Shown here: piece after piece, positions 9,430-19,054 of the stretch
Layout: every line of letters begins with the position of its first letter
Numbering within the stretch: position 1 is the first letter of the stretch
Source: Pseudomonas sp. LD120
GTDB lineage: Bacteria; Pseudomonadota; Gammaproteobacteria; Pseudomonadales; Pseudomonadaceae
Direction: 5' to 3'
DNA length: 64,000 nt
NCBI RefSeq assembly: GCF_009861525.1
Contig: NZ_WVHL01000005.1
Location: forward strand, 1,488,001 to 1,552,000
Position numbers and translations under genes: made by a program
The notes under the pieces: model-generated
What the model saw: only the letters and a program-made list of their open reading frames with translations
What the model was told of the DNA's origin: nothing
Database searches by the model: none

Positions 9430-9448
9430 TGGCGCTGTGACAGCGCCA
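9430..9448 (+). promoter_or_regulatory. Perfect hairpin in the pyrH upstream region
   Basis: TGGCGCTG (9430-9437) and CAGCGCCA (9441-9448) form an 8-bp stem with a 3-nt loop, about 70 bases before the pyrH start. There is no T-run, so it is not a normal terminator. It could be an operator palindrome or a leader hairpin; no regulator can be named. Confidence 0.35.
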
Positions 9449-9520
9449 AGCTAGAGTGAACGCGCTGGCTGCAAACAGCCCGCAAAGAATTTTTAAAATA
9501 CGCCGCAGGAGAGATTCGCA

Positions 9521-10264
9521 ATGGCTCAGCAGGGCAGTGGTTATCAAGCTCGCTATAAACGCATTCTACTCAAGCTTAGCGGCGAGGCCCTGATGGGCTC
9601 GGAAGAGTTCGGGATCGATCCCAAGGTGCTGGATCGCATGGCGCTGGAAGTTGGCCAGTTGGTTGGCATCGGTGTGCAGGTGGGCTTGGTGATCGGTGGT
9701 GGCAACCTGTTCCGTGGTGCTGCATTGAGCGCAGCCGGTATGGATCGGGTTACGGGCGACCACATGGGCATGCTGGCCACTGTGATGAATGCCCTGGCCA
9801 TGCGCGACGCCCTGGAACGTGCGAATATCTCGGCGATCGTGATGTCTGCCATTTCCATGGTCGGCGTGACCGATCACTATGACCGCCGCAAGGCCATGCG
9901 CCACCTGAACTCCAAGGAGGTGGTGATCTTCGCGGCCGGTACCGGCAACCCGTTCTTCACGACCGACTCCGCAGCCTGCTTGCGCGCTATCGAGATCGAT
10001 GCCGACGTAGTGCTCAAGGCAACCAAGGTCGATGGTGTTTACACTGCCGACCCGTTCAAGGACCCGCATGCCGAGAAGTTCGATCATCTGACTTACGATG
10101 AAGTGCTGGATCGCAAGCTGGGAGTGATGGACCTGACGGCTATCTGTCTGTGCCGCGACCACAAGATGCCGCTGCGGGTATTTAACATGAACAAGCCTGG
10201 CGCCCTGCTGAATATCGTGCATGGTGGCGCTGAAGGAACCCTGATCGAGGAAGGCGAGCAATGA
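9521..10264 (+). CDS. pyrH: UMP kinase
   Basis: A 247-residue amino-acid-kinase-fold enzyme that phosphorylates UMP to UDP using ATP, the entry to all pyrimidine nucleotides. Signatures: LLKLSGEALMG at the N-terminus, VIGGGNLFRG for nucleotide binding, and a conserved TGNPFFTTDSAA loop. The bacterial enzyme is a hexamer regulated by GTP and UTP. RBS GGAGAG precedes ATG. Its end overlaps frr by 4 bases (ATGA), indicating translational coupling in a pyrH-frr-uppS-cdsA-dxr-rseP operon. Confidence 0.98.
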   Translation: MAQQGSGYQARYKRILLKLSGEALMGSEEFGIDPKVLDRMALEVGQLVGIGVQVGLVIGGGNLFRGAALSAAGMDRVTGDHMGMLATVMNALAMRDALERANISAIVMSAISMVGVTDHYDRRKAMRHLNSKEVVIFAAGTGNPFFTTDSAACLRAIEIDADVVLKATKVDGVYTADPFKDPHAEKFDHLTYDEVLDRKLGVMDLTAICLCRDHKMPLRVFNMNKPGALLNIVHGGAEGTLIEEGEQ

Positions 10265-10818
10265 TCAACGAAATCAAAAAAGACGCTCAAGAGCGTATGA
10301 AGAAATCAGTGGAGTCGCTGGCCCATGCATTCGGCCAGATCCGCACCGGCAAGGCGCACCCCAGTATCCTGGGCAGTGTGATGGTGCCTTACTACGGTGC
10401 CGACACGCCGTTGAGCGGCGTTGCCAACGTCACCGTGAAGGACTCCCAGACCCTGCAAGTGGTGCCATTCGAGCGCAACATGCTCGGAGCCATCGACAAG
10501 GCCATTGGCAGTGCCGGTCTTAACCTCAATCCGACCAACCTGGGCGAGCTGCTGCTGATCAAGATGGCGCCGCTGACCGAGGAAACCCGCAAGGGCTTCA
10601 CCAAGCAGGCGCGCGCCGCTGCCGAAGATGCACGGGTTGCCGTGCGCAATATCCGTCGCGATGCCCTGGGCGAGTTGAAGAAACTGACCAAGGACAAGGA
10701 AATCAGCGAAGACGAAGAGCGTCGTGGCAGCGCCGAAATCGATAAGCTGATCAAGGACTTTGAAGCTCAGATCGCCAAGGCGACTGAGGAAAAAGAAAAG
10801 GACTTGATGGCCGTTTAA
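10261..10818 (+). CDS. frr: Ribosome recycling factor
   Basis: A 185-residue two-domain protein that, with EF-G and IF3, splits the post-termination ribosome. The RTGKAHPSIL segment and the C-terminal alternating acidic and basic helices (for example TKDKEISEDEERR) of the three-helix bundle are typical, and the length matches the family. It overlaps pyrH by 4 bases and is followed 15 bases later by uppS. Confidence 0.98.
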   Translation: MINEIKKDAQERMKKSVESLAHAFGQIRTGKAHPSILGSVMVPYYGADTPLSGVANVTVKDSQTLQVVPFERNMLGAIDKAIGSAGLNLNPTNLGELLLIKMAPLTEETRKGFTKQARAAAEDARVAVRNIRRDALGELKKLTKDKEISEDEERRGSAEIDKLIKDFEAQIAKATEEKEKDLMAV

Positions 10819-10833
10819 GGGTCAGGCGTTTTC

Positions 10834-11589
10834 ATGGAAAAGACCAAGCAGTCCGTGTTGTCCTCGGTGCCGCGTCATGTCGCGATCATCATGGACGGTA
10901 ATAACCGCTGGGCCAAAAAACGCTTTATGCCGGGTGTTGCCGGGCATAAAGCGGGTGTCGATGCGGTGCGTGCAGTGATCGAAGTGTGTGCCGAGGCCAA
11001 GGTTGAAGTCCTGACCCTGTTTGCCTTTTCCAGTGAAAACTGGCAACGCCCGGCTGATGAAGTCAGTGCCTTGATGGATCTGTTCTTCAAGGCGCTGCGC
11101 CGTGAGGCCAAGCGCCTCAATGAGAACAACATCAGTCTGCGGATCATTGGCGATCGCTCGCGTTTTCATCCCGAGCTGCAAGCGGCGATGCGCGAAGCGG
11201 AGGCTATCACTGCCGGCCCCGATCGTTTCATTCTGCAGATTGCTGCCAACTATGGCGGGCAGTGGGACATTGCCCAGGCTGCCCAGCGGCTGGCGCGTGA
11301 GGTTCAGGCCGGTCATCTGCGGCCCGAGGACATCACTCCCGATCTGTTGCAGACCTGTCTGGCGACGGGCGATCTGCCGTTGCCGGATCTGTGCATCCGC
11401 ACCGGCGGTGAGCATCGCATCAGCAATTTTCTGCTGTGGCAGTTGGCATACGCCGAACTGTACTTCTCCGACCTGTTCTGGCCGGACTTCAAACACGAAG
11501 CCATGCGTACTGCGCTGGCCGATTATGCATCTCGACAGCGACGTTTCGGTAAAACGAGCGAGCAAGTCGAGGCTGGAGCCCGGGTTTAA
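10834..11589 (+). CDS. uppS: Undecaprenyl diphosphate synthase (cis-prenyltransferase)
   Basis: A 251-residue enzyme that adds eight isopentenyl units in cis to farnesyl diphosphate, making the C55 lipid carrier for peptidoglycan and O-antigen. The catalytic aspartate lies in IIMDGNNRWAKKR; the FAFSSENWQRP and RTGGEHRISNFLLWQ motifs that bind the diphosphates are intact. It abuts cdsA with a 1-base overlap, fitting a membrane-lipid operon with cdsA and dxr. Confidence 0.98.
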   Translation: MEKTKQSVLSSVPRHVAIIMDGNNRWAKKRFMPGVAGHKAGVDAVRAVIEVCAEAKVEVLTLFAFSSENWQRPADEVSALMDLFFKALRREAKRLNENNISLRIIGDRSRFHPELQAAMREAEAITAGPDRFILQIAANYGGQWDIAQAAQRLAREVQAGHLRPEDITPDLLQTCLATGDLPLPDLCIRTGGEHRISNFLLWQLAYAELYFSDLFWPDFKHEAMRTALADYASRQRRFGKTSEQVEAGARV

Positions 11590-12395
11590 TGCTTAAACAA
11601 CGAATCATTACTGCGCTGATCCTGTTGCCAATCGCCTTGTGCGGGTTTTTCCTGCTTACAGGTTCGGGGTTCGCTCTGTTTATCGGCCTGGTGGTGACAC
11701 TGGGGGCTTGGGAATGGGCGCGCCTGGCGGGTTTCGAGGCGCAGCCGGCTCGTTTTGGCTACGCCCTGGCGGTGGCGGCGCTGTTGTTTTTGATGCACTT
11801 GGTTCCGGGTGTTGCGCCCTGGGTTTTGGGGGCGGCGGTGATGTGGTGGGGGCTGGCGACTTTCCTGGTGCTCACTTATCCGCGCACCAGCGAGCAATGG
11901 TCCGGCGCGGCTCCCAAGCTGCTGATTGGTCTGTTGATCCTGTTGCCGGCCTGGCAGGGCCTGGTGTTCATCAAGCAGTTGCCGCTGGGTAACTGGCTGA
12001 TCATGGCGGTGATGGTGCTGGTTTGGGGGGCGGATATCGGCGCTTATTTCTCTGGCAAGGCTTTTGGTAAGCGCAAGTTGGCGCCGCAAGTCAGCCCTGG
12101 CAAGAGCTGGGAGGGCGTTTATGGTGGCCTGGCGTTGAGCCTGGTGATTACCGCGGTGGTTGGGGTGTTTCGTGATTGGACCCTGGGGCAGATCGTTCTG
12201 GGGCTGCTGGGCGCCGCTATCGTGGTCTTTATCTCGGTGATTGGCGACTTGACCGAAAGCATGTTCAAGCGTCAGTCCGGGATCAAGGACAGCAGCAACC
12301 TGTTGCCGGGGCACGGCGGTGTGCTCGATCGGATCGACAGCCTGACGGCGGCGATTCCTGTGTTTGCGGTGCTGCTGTGGATGGCTGCACTGTGA
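11589..12395 (+). CDS. cdsA: Phosphatidate cytidylyltransferase
   Basis: A 268-residue integral inner-membrane enzyme with about seven to eight hydrophobic segments. It makes CDP-diacylglycerol from phosphatidate and CTP, the branch point for all phospholipids. The family signature runs near the C-terminus: SGIKDSSNLLPGHGGVLDR, with the metal-binding aspartates, preceded by ADIGAYFSGKAFGK and SPGKSWEG. The stop codon overlaps the GTG start of dxr by 4 bases (GTGA), so the two are translationally coupled. Confidence 0.97.
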   Translation: MLKQRIITALILLPIALCGFFLLTGSGFALFIGLVVTLGAWEWARLAGFEAQPARFGYALAVAALLFLMHLVPGVAPWVLGAAVMWWGLATFLVLTYPRTSEQWSGAAPKLLIGLLILLPAWQGLVFIKQLPLGNWLIMAVMVLVWGADIGAYFSGKAFGKRKLAPQVSPGKSWEGVYGGLALSLVITAVVGVFRDWTLGQIVLGLLGAAIVVFISVIGDLTESMFKRQSGIKDSSNLLPGHGGVLDRIDSLTAAIPVFAVLLWMAAL

Positions 12396-13582
12396 GACGA
12401 GCGCAGCAGATTACGGTTCTTGGGGCTACTGGCTCCATTGGGTTGAGTACGCTGGATGTCATTGCCCGGCACCCAGATCGATATCAGGTCTTTGCGCTCA
12501 CCGGGTTCAGTCGTTTGGCTGAACTCCTGGCTTTGTGCGTGCGCCACACGCCACGCTTTGCGGTGGTGCCAGAGGCTGCGGCGGCCAGGCGCTTGCAGGA
12601 GGATTTGCAAGCGGCCGGTTCGGCGACTCGAGTGCTGGTGGGCGAGCAAGGGCTGTGCGAGGTTGCGGCGGCCCCTGAAGTCGATGCGGTGATGGCTGCT
12701 ATTGTTGGCGCCGCGGGCTTGCGTCCAACCCTGGCGGCGGTCGAGGCCGGCAAAAAAATACTTCTGGCCAATAAGGAAGCGCTGGTGATGTCCGGCGCGC
12801 TGTTCATGCAGGCAGTGGGTAAAAGTGGCTCGGTGTTGCTGCCCATCGACAGTGAGCACAATGCGATTTTTCAATGCATGCCCGCGGATTTCGCCCGAGG
12901 ACTGAGTCAGGTGGGCGTGCGGCGGATTTTGTTGACGGCCTCTGGCGGTCCCTTCCGTCAAACGCCGCTAGCAGAGTTGGAGCATGTGTCCCCGGAGCAG
13001 GCCTGCGCTCACCCGAACTGGTCCATGGGGCGCAAGATCTCGGTGGACTCGGCGAGCATGATGAACAAGGGCCTGGAACTGATCGAAGCCTGCTGGTTGT
13101 TCGATGCCGAGCCTTCCCAGGTCGAAGTGGTGGTGCATCCACAAAGCGTGATTCATTCGTTGGTGGATTATGTCGATGGATCGGTGCTGGCGCAGTTGGG
13201 TAATCCGGACATGCGCACGCCTATCGCCAATGCCCTGGCTTGGCCGGAACGCATCGACTCGGGTGTGGCGCCGCTGGATTTGTTTGCCATTGCTCGCTTG
13301 GATTTCCAGGCGCCCGACGAGCAGCGATTCCCTTGTTTGCGCCTGGCCCGCCAAGCGGCTGAAGCCGGAGGCAGTGCCCCGGCGATGTTGAATGCGGCCA
13401 ACGAAGTGGCGGTTTCGGCATTTCTCGAGCGGCGCATCCGCTACCCAGAGATCGCGAGTATCATCGATGAAGTGTTGAGTCGTGAGCCGACGGTTGTGGT
13501 CAATGAGCTGGATGCGGTGTTTGCCGCAGATGTCCAGGCTCGGTTCCTGGCTGAACAATGGCTGCAGCGTAACGGGCGATAG
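12392..13582 (+). CDS. dxr: 1-deoxy-D-xylulose 5-phosphate reductoisomerase
   Basis: A 396-residue NADPH enzyme that makes 2-C-methylerythritol 4-phosphate, the committed step of the MEP isoprenoid pathway (fosmidomycin target). The N-terminal nucleotide loop ITVLGATGSIG, the substrate and metal region LPIDSEHNAIFQC and the flexible loop NWSMGRKISVDSASMMNKGLE are present. The frame is open upstream inside cdsA, but the GTG at 12392, overlapping the cdsA stop, gives the normal length and the expected N-terminus. ispD and ispF of the same pathway are also in the window, at other loci. Confidence 0.97.
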   Translation: MRRAQQITVLGATGSIGLSTLDVIARHPDRYQVFALTGFSRLAELLALCVRHTPRFAVVPEAAAARRLQEDLQAAGSATRVLVGEQGLCEVAAAPEVDAVMAAIVGAAGLRPTLAAVEAGKKILLANKEALVMSGALFMQAVGKSGSVLLPIDSEHNAIFQCMPADFARGLSQVGVRRILLTASGGPFRQTPLAELEHVSPEQACAHPNWSMGRKISVDSASMMNKGLELIEACWLFDAEPSQVEVVVHPQSVIHSLVDYVDGSVLAQLGNPDMRTPIANALAWPERIDSGVAPLDLFAIARLDFQAPDEQRFPCLRLARQAAEAGGSAPAMLNAANEVAVSAFLERRIRYPEIASIIDEVLSREPTVVVNELDAVFAADVQARFLAEQWLQRNGR

Positions 13583-13631
13583 GGTTCGCGACTCGCGCGA
13601 GTGACGGCGGATAGGATTGCGGAGAAAGTAG

Positions 13632-14984
13632 ATGAGCGCGCTCTATATGATTGTCGGCACCCTGGTAGCCCTGGGCGTGCTGGTCACCTTCCACGAATTC
13701 GGTCACTTTTGGGTCGCGCGTCGCTGCGGCGTCAAGGTGCTGCGTTTTTCCGTGGGCTTCGGCATGCCTCTGTTGCGCTGGCATGATCGCCGTGGCACTG
13801 AGTTTGTCATCGCCGCGATCCCATTGGGCGGCTACGTGAAAATGCTTGATGAGCGTGAAGGTAATGTCGCCGTCGAGGAGCTTGATCAGTCCTTCAATCG
13901 CAAGTCTGTTCGTCAGCGCATTGCCATTGTTGCGGCCGGCCCGATTGCCAACTTTCTCTTGGCTCTGGTGTTTTTCTGGGGGTTGGCGATCCTTGGTAGC
14001 CAGCAGGTGCGGCCGGTTATTGGTGAGGTCGAGGTTGGCAGTATCGCGGCCAAGGCCGGGCTCAGCGCCGGCCAGGAAATTGTCGCCGTCGACGGTGAGC
14101 CGACTTCCGGTTGGGCGGCGGTGAATCTGCAGCTTGTGCGTCGTCTTGGCGAAACCGGGGCGTTGCAGGTAATGGTGCGCGAGCAGGGCGCAACAGTCGA
14201 TTCGCCACGTCAGTTGGAGTTGGACAAGTGGCTCAAGGGCGCGGATGAGCCAGACCCGATTCGATCTTTGGGAATTCGTCCGTGGCGCCCAGCGCTGCCA
14301 CCGGTATTGGCCGAGCTTGATCCGAAAGGCCCGGCACAGGCTGCTGGTCTGAAAACGGGTGACCGTTTGTTGGCCCTTGATGGGCAGGCGCTCAATGACT
14401 GGCAGCAAGTGGTTGATTGGGTGCGCGCGCACCCTGATAGCAAAATTGTGCTGCAGGTCGAGCGCGAGGGTGCTCAAATCGACCTCCCCGTGACCTTGGC
14501 TCGTCGTGGTGAGAGCAACGCCCCGAGCGGTTACCTGGGGGCCGGGGTGAAGGCCGTTGATTGGCCGCCAGAGATGCTTCGTGAGGTCAGCTACGGGCCC
14601 TTGGAGGCGATCGGTGAAGGTGCCCGGCGCACTTGGACCATGAGCGTTCTGACCCTCGAATCACTGAAGAAAATGTTGTTCGGCGAGCTCTCGGTAAAAA
14701 ACTTGAGTGGACCGATAACCATTGCTAAAGTGGCGGGCGCTTCTGCCCAGTCGGGCATGGCTGATTTCTTGAATTTCCTGGCTTATCTGAGTATCAGTCT
14801 GGGTGTTCTGAATTTGTTGCCCATCCCCGTATTGGATGGGGGGCATCTGTTGTTTTATCTGATCGAGTGGGCGCGTGGTCGTCCCTTGTCGGATCGGGTG
14901 CAAGGTTGGGGGATGCAGATCGGTATCAGCTTGGTGGTCGGAGTCATGCTGCTTGCTCTGGTCAACGATCTGGGTCGTCTGTAA
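13632..14984 (+). CDS. rseP: Site-2 intramembrane zinc protease RseP (MucP)
   Basis: A 450-residue inner-membrane metalloprotease that cleaves anti-sigma factor MucA/RseA inside the membrane after the first cut by DegS/AlgW, releasing the envelope-stress sigma factor. The zinc motif HEFGHF is near residue 22 in the first membrane helix, and the third ligand motif LPIPVLDGGHLL is in the third. Two PDZ domains (about residues 115-200 and 215-305) lie in the periplasmic loop. It precedes bamA, whose assembly status feeds the same stress pathway. Confidence 0.97.
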   Translation: MSALYMIVGTLVALGVLVTFHEFGHFWVARRCGVKVLRFSVGFGMPLLRWHDRRGTEFVIAAIPLGGYVKMLDEREGNVAVEELDQSFNRKSVRQRIAIVAAGPIANFLLALVFFWGLAILGSQQVRPVIGEVEVGSIAAKAGLSAGQEIVAVDGEPTSGWAAVNLQLVRRLGETGALQVMVREQGATVDSPRQLELDKWLKGADEPDPIRSLGIRPWRPALPPVLAELDPKGPAQAAGLKTGDRLLALDGQALNDWQQVVDWVRAHPDSKIVLQVEREGAQIDLPVTLARRGESNAPSGYLGAGVKAVDWPPEMLREVSYGPLEAIGEGARRTWTMSVLTLESLKKMLFGELSVKNLSGPITIAKVAGASAQSGMADFLNFLAYLSISLGVLNLLPIPVLDGGHLLFYLIEWARGRPLSDRVQGWGMQIGISLVVGVMLLALVNDLGRL

Positions 14985-15058
14985 CGCTTCGCTGAATTGC
15001 GAATCTGCCGCATTTTGCGGCAGTTTGTTTATTGCCAGTTGGAATAAGAAAGGACTTC

Positions 15059-17446
15059 ATGAAACGTCTGCTGCTAACTGCGGTTCTCACCGTATTGATG
15101 ATCGCCGAAGTTCACGCCGAGTCCTTCACTATCTCCGATATCCGCGTCAACGGCCTCCAGCGCGTTTCCGCGGGTAGCGTCTTTGGTGCCTTGCCGTTGA
15201 ACGTCGGCGAGCAGGCGGACGACCGTCGCCTGGTGGAATCCACTCGTGCGCTGTTCAAAACCGGTTTCTTTCAAGACATCCAACTGGGCCGTGATGGCAA
15301 CGTCCTGGTCATTACGGTAGTCGAACGCCCGTCGGTTGCCAGTATCGAGATCGAGGGCAACAAGGCGATTTCTACTGAAGACCTGATGAAAGGCTTGAAA
15401 CAGTCTGGTCTGGCCGAGGGTGAAATCTTCCAGCGTGCAACCCTCGAAGGTGTGCGTAACGAGCTGCAGCGGCAATATGTCGCTCAGGGTCGTTATTCGG
15501 CTACCGTCGACACGGAAGTTGTGCCGCAGCCACGCAACCGTGTTGGCCTGAAGGTCAATATCAATGAAGGAACGGTTGCTGCCATCCAGCATATCAACGT
15601 GGTAGGCAATACGGTTTTCCCGGATGAAGACCTGATCGGCCTGTTCGAGCTTAAAACCACCAACTGGTTGTCGTTCTTCAAGAACGACGACAAGTACGCT
15701 CGTGAAAAGCTCTCCGGTGACCTGGAGCGTTTGCGTTCCTACTACTTGGATCGTGGCTATATCAATATGGATATCGCTTCGACCCAGGTGTCCATTACTC
15801 CGGACAAAAAACACGTCTATATCACTGTGAATGTCAACGAGGGCGAGAAGTACAGCGTTCGTGATGTGAAGCTCAGCGGTGACTTGAAGGTGCCTGAAGA
15901 TCAGATCAAGGCGCTGCTGTTGGTTGAGAAGGGGCAAGTGTTCTCGCGCAAGCTGATGACCACCACTTCTGAGTTGATCACTCGTCGCCTGGGTAACGAG
16001 GGGTACACCTTCGCCAACGTGAATGGCGTGCCCCAGCCTCACGACGAAGATCACAGCGTAGACATCACCTTCGTGGTGGACCCAGGCAAGCGTGCTTACG
16101 TCAATCGCATCAACTTCCGTGGCAACACCAAGTCCGAGGACGAAGTGCTGCGTCGTGAAATGCGTCAGATGGAAGGTGGCTGGGCTTCGACTTACCTGAT
16201 CGATCAGTCCAAGACCCGTCTTGAACGTCTGGGCTTCTTCAAGGAAGTCAACGTTGAGACTCCGGCCGTTCCGGGTGTCGATGACCAGGTTGACGTGAAC
16301 TACGCGGTTGAAGAACAAGCGTCCGGTTCGATTACTGCCAGTGTTGGTTTTGCCCAAAGCGCTGGTCTGATCCTCGGTGGTTCCATTACCCAGAACAACT
16401 TCCTGGGTACCGGTAACAAGGTCAGCATCGGCCTGACCCGCAGCGAATACCAGAGCCGCTACAACTTCGGCTATGTTGACCCCTACTGGACCGCCGATGG
16501 CGTGAGCCTGGGTTACAACGCCTTCTATCGCACCACTGACTACAAGGACCTTGACGTCAACGTAGCCAGCTATGCGGTAGATAGCTTGGGTGCCGGCGTC
16601 AGCGTGGGTTACCCGATCAGTGAGACCTCGCGCCTGACCTTCGGTCTGACTGCGCAGCAGGACAAGATCAAGACGGGTCTGTACACCGTTGACGAGATTT
16701 TCGATTTCGTTAACCAGCAGGGCAGTAGCTATCTGAACTTCAAAGCGTCTGCCGGCTGGTCCGAGTCGACTCTGAACAAAGGCGTGCTGGCGACTCGTGG
16801 CCACTCTCAGAGCCTGGTTCTGGAAGCCACCACTCCAGGTAGCGATCTGTCGTTCTTCAAGCTTGACTACCGTGGCCAGCTGTTCCAGCCGCTGACTGAA
16901 AACTACACCATGCGTTTCCACACCGAGCTGGGTTACGGTGATGGCTATGGTTCGACCGACGGCTTGCCGTTCTACGAGAACTACTATGCTGGTGGCTTCA
17001 ACTCGGTTCGTGGTTTCAAGGACAGCACCTTGGGCCCACGTAGTACCCCAAGTCGTGGTGTTGGCGTAACTGGTAATGCTGGAACGGCTTATGACAGTGA
17101 TCAGGATCCCCTGCCATTCGGTGGTAACGTCTTGATCCAAGGTGGTGCCGAGCTGTTGTTCCCGTTGCCATTCGTCAAAGACCAACGTTCTCTGCGGACT
17201 TCGGTGTTCTGGGATGTGGGTAACGTGTTCGACTCCAAATGCTCGAACGTAAAAAACACCAATGGCGTTTCCTCCAATACGCAGTGCAACGACATCAGTC
17301 TCAGCAATCTGGCCAGTTCCGTGGGTGTTGGTGTGACGTGGGTCACAGCCCTGGGTCCATTGAGCTTTGCCTTGGCAATGCCAGTGAAGAAACCGAATAA
17401 CGCTGAAACTCAGGTGTTCCAATTCTCCCTCGGCCAGACTTTCTAA
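15059..17446 (+). CDS. bamA: Outer membrane protein assembly factor BamA
   Basis: A 795-residue Omp85 protein, the core of the BAM complex that folds beta-barrels into the outer membrane. The start at 15059 has RBS AAGGAC and gives a signal peptide cleaved after EVHA. Five POTRA domains fill about residues 20-420, then a 16-strand barrel with the conserved VRGFKDSTLGPRS loop (the VRGF motif) and a terminal phenylalanine (SLGQTF), the classic barrel signal. An in-frame upstream ATG at 15032 would spoil the signal peptide. Followed by the chaperone gene skp. Confidence 0.98.
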   Translation: MKRLLLTAVLTVLMIAEVHAESFTISDIRVNGLQRVSAGSVFGALPLNVGEQADDRRLVESTRALFKTGFFQDIQLGRDGNVLVITVVERPSVASIEIEGNKAISTEDLMKGLKQSGLAEGEIFQRATLEGVRNELQRQYVAQGRYSATVDTEVVPQPRNRVGLKVNINEGTVAAIQHINVVGNTVFPDEDLIGLFELKTTNWLSFFKNDDKYAREKLSGDLERLRSYYLDRGYINMDIASTQVSITPDKKHVYITVNVNEGEKYSVRDVKLSGDLKVPEDQIKALLLVEKGQVFSRKLMTTTSELITRRLGNEGYTFANVNGVPQPHDEDHSVDITFVVDPGKRAYVNRINFRGNTKSEDEVLRREMRQMEGGWASTYLIDQSKTRLERLGFFKEVNVETPAVPGVDDQVDVNYAVEEQASGSITASVGFAQSAGLILGGSITQNNFLGTGNKVSIGLTRSEYQSRYNFGYVDPYWTADGVSLGYNAFYRTTDYKDLDVNVASYAVDSLGAGVSVGYPISETSRLTFGLTAQQDKIKTGLYTVDEIFDFVNQQGSSYLNFKASAGWSESTLNKGVLATRGHSQSLVLEATTPGSDLSFFKLDYRGQLFQPLTENYTMRFHTELGYGDGYGSTDGLPFYENYYAGGFNSVRGFKDSTLGPRSTPSRGVGVTGNAGTAYDSDQDPLPFGGNVLIQGGAELLFPLPFVKDQRSLRTSVFWDVGNVFDSKCSNVKNTNGVSSNTQCNDISLSNLASSVGVGVTWVTALGPLSFALAMPVKKPNNAETQVFQFSLGQTF

Positions 17447-17491
17447 TAGCCTGACCCAAGATAACGACAATGGATTTTGTAGGAGTGCATC

Positions 17492-17995
17492 GTGCGTAAG
17501 TTGACTCAATTGGTTCTCCTGGCCACTGTTCTGGTCGCGAGCCCAGCATTTGCTGAAATGAAAATTGCCGTACTGAACTATCAGATGGCACTGCTGGAAT
17601 CTGATGCTGCGAAGAAATACGCAGTGGATGCCGAGAAGAAATTTGGTCCGCAACTGACCAAGCTGAAGACTCTGGAGAGCAGCGCCAAGGGCATCCAGGA
17701 CCGTCTGGTTGCCGGTGGCGACAAGATGCAGCAAGGCGAGCGTGAGCGTCTGGAGCTTGAGTTCAAGCAGAAGGCCCGTGATTTCCAGTTCCAGTCCAAG
17801 GAATTGAACGAATCCAAGGCCGTTGCCGACCGTGAAATGCTCAAGCAACTGAAGCCGAAGCTGGATCGCGCCGTGGAAGAAGTCATCAAGAAAGGTGGTT
17901 TCGACCTGGTCTTCGAGCGGGGTGCAGTGATTGATGTCAAACCTCAGTACGACATCACTCGCCAAGTTATCGAGCGTATGAATCAGCTGAAGTAA
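17492..17995 (+). CDS. skp: Periplasmic chaperone Skp/OmpH
   Basis: A 167-residue secreted chaperone that forms jellyfish-like trimers and carries unfolded outer-membrane proteins to BAM. The GTG start at 17492 follows RBS TAGGAG. A signal peptide ends at SPAFA-EM. The middle of the protein is a long charged coiled coil (about residues 45-125), as in Skp tentacles. It lies between bamA and lpxD, the conserved order in Gammaproteobacteria, and ends 3 bases before the lpxD start. Confidence 0.95.
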   Translation: MRKLTQLVLLATVLVASPAFAEMKIAVLNYQMALLESDAAKKYAVDAEKKFGPQLTKLKTLESSAKGIQDRLVAGGDKMQQGERERLELEFKQKARDFQFQSKELNESKAVADREMLKQLKPKLDRAVEEVIKKGGFDLVFERGAVIDVKPQYDITRQVIERMNQLK

Positions 17996-17998
17996 GCC

Positions 17999-19054
17999 AT
18001 GACCGCGACCATAAAACTCGGCCAGTTGGCCGAGTTCCTCGGCGCCACACTACGTGGTGACGCGGAGAAGGAAATCACTGGGCTAGCCACCTTGCAGGAG
18101 GCTGGCCCATCTCAGTTGAGCTTTTTGGCAAACCCGCAATATCGCAAGTACCTGGTGGATAGCCGGGCCGGTGCGGTACTGTTGAAGGCGGCTGATGCGC
18201 AAGCCCACGCCGGCGATGCACTGGTGGTGGCTGACCCCTACCTGTCCTACGCGCGCATTTCCCATCTGTTCGATCCAAAGCCCAAGTCGCCAGAGGGCGT
18301 TCATCCCTCTGCGGTGATCGCTGCCGATGCTTGGGTGGATCCTGCGGCCAGTATTGGCCCGTTCGCGGTGATCGAGAGCGGTGCGCGGATCGCGGCCGGG
18401 GTTACCGTTGGTGCCCATTGCTTCATCGGCGCGCGCTGTGAAATCGGCGAAGGTGGTTGGCTCGCCCCCCGTGTGACCCTGTACCACGATGTGCGTATCG
18501 GCAAGCGTGTGGTGATCCAGTCGGGTGCAGTGCTGGGCGGTGAAGGCTTCGGCTTCGCCAATGAGAAAGGCATCTGGCAGAAAATTGCGCAGATTGGTGG
18601 CGTGACCATCGGTGATGATGTCGAGATTGGCGTCAATACGGCAATCGACCGGGGGGCGTTAGCCGATACCCTGATCGGTAACGGCGTGAAGCTGGACAAC
18701 CAGATCCAGATTGCTCACAACGTCCAGGTCGGTGATCACACCGCCATGGCCGCGTGCGTGGGGATTTCCGGCAGTACCAAAATCGGTAAGCACTGTATGC
18801 TCGCCGGCGGTGTGGGCCTGGTGGGGCACATCGAGATTTGCGACAACGTATTCCTCACCGGAATGACTATGGTGACCCACTCGATTACTGAACCGGGCGC
18901 CTATTCTTCCGGTACAGCCATGCAACCTGCTGCCGAGTGGCGCAAAAGCGCGGCACGTATCCGTCAGCTCGATGACCTTGCGCGGCGTCTACGACAGTTG
19001 GAAAAGCGCGTTGGGGACGTGACCCCCGACGGCAATGCTTCATCAGATGGCTGA
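17999..19054 (+). CDS. lpxD: UDP-3-O-(3-hydroxyacyl)glucosamine N-acyltransferase
   Basis: A 351-residue left-handed beta-helix acyltransferase, third step of lipid A synthesis; it N-acylates UDP-3-O-acylglucosamine with hydroxyacyl-ACP. An N-terminal uridine-binding domain (about 1-105) is followed by hexapeptide repeats and a C-terminal helix. The catalytic histidine is in the QIAHNVQVGDHT segment. It starts directly after skp and heads the lpxD-fabZ-lpxA-lpxB group. Confidence 0.97.
   Translation: MTATIKLGQLAEFLGATLRGDAEKEITGLATLQEAGPSQLSFLANPQYRKYLVDSRAGAVLLKAADAQAHAGDALVVADPYLSYARISHLFDPKPKSPEGVHPSAVIAADAWVDPAASIGPFAVIESGARIAAGVTVGAHCFIGARCEIGEGGWLAPRVTLYHDVRIGKRVVIQSGAVLGGEGFGFANEKGIWQKIAQIGGVTIGDDVEIGVNTAIDRGALADTLIGNGVKLDNQIQIAHNVQVGDHTAMAACVGISGSTKIGKHCMLAGGVGLVGHIEICDNVFLTGMTMVTHSITEPGAYSSGTAMQPAAEWRKSAARIRQLDDLARRLRQLEKRVGDVTPDGNASSDG

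Noticed and set aside
12176..12391. 72-residue upstream extension of dxr inside cdsA
   Set aside because: Out-of-frame reading of cdsA; the GTG at 12392 gives the normal Dxr N-terminus.
15074..17965. 963-codon open frame antisense to bamA and skp
   Set aside because: Spans two real genes on the other strand, and no recognisable family is seen.
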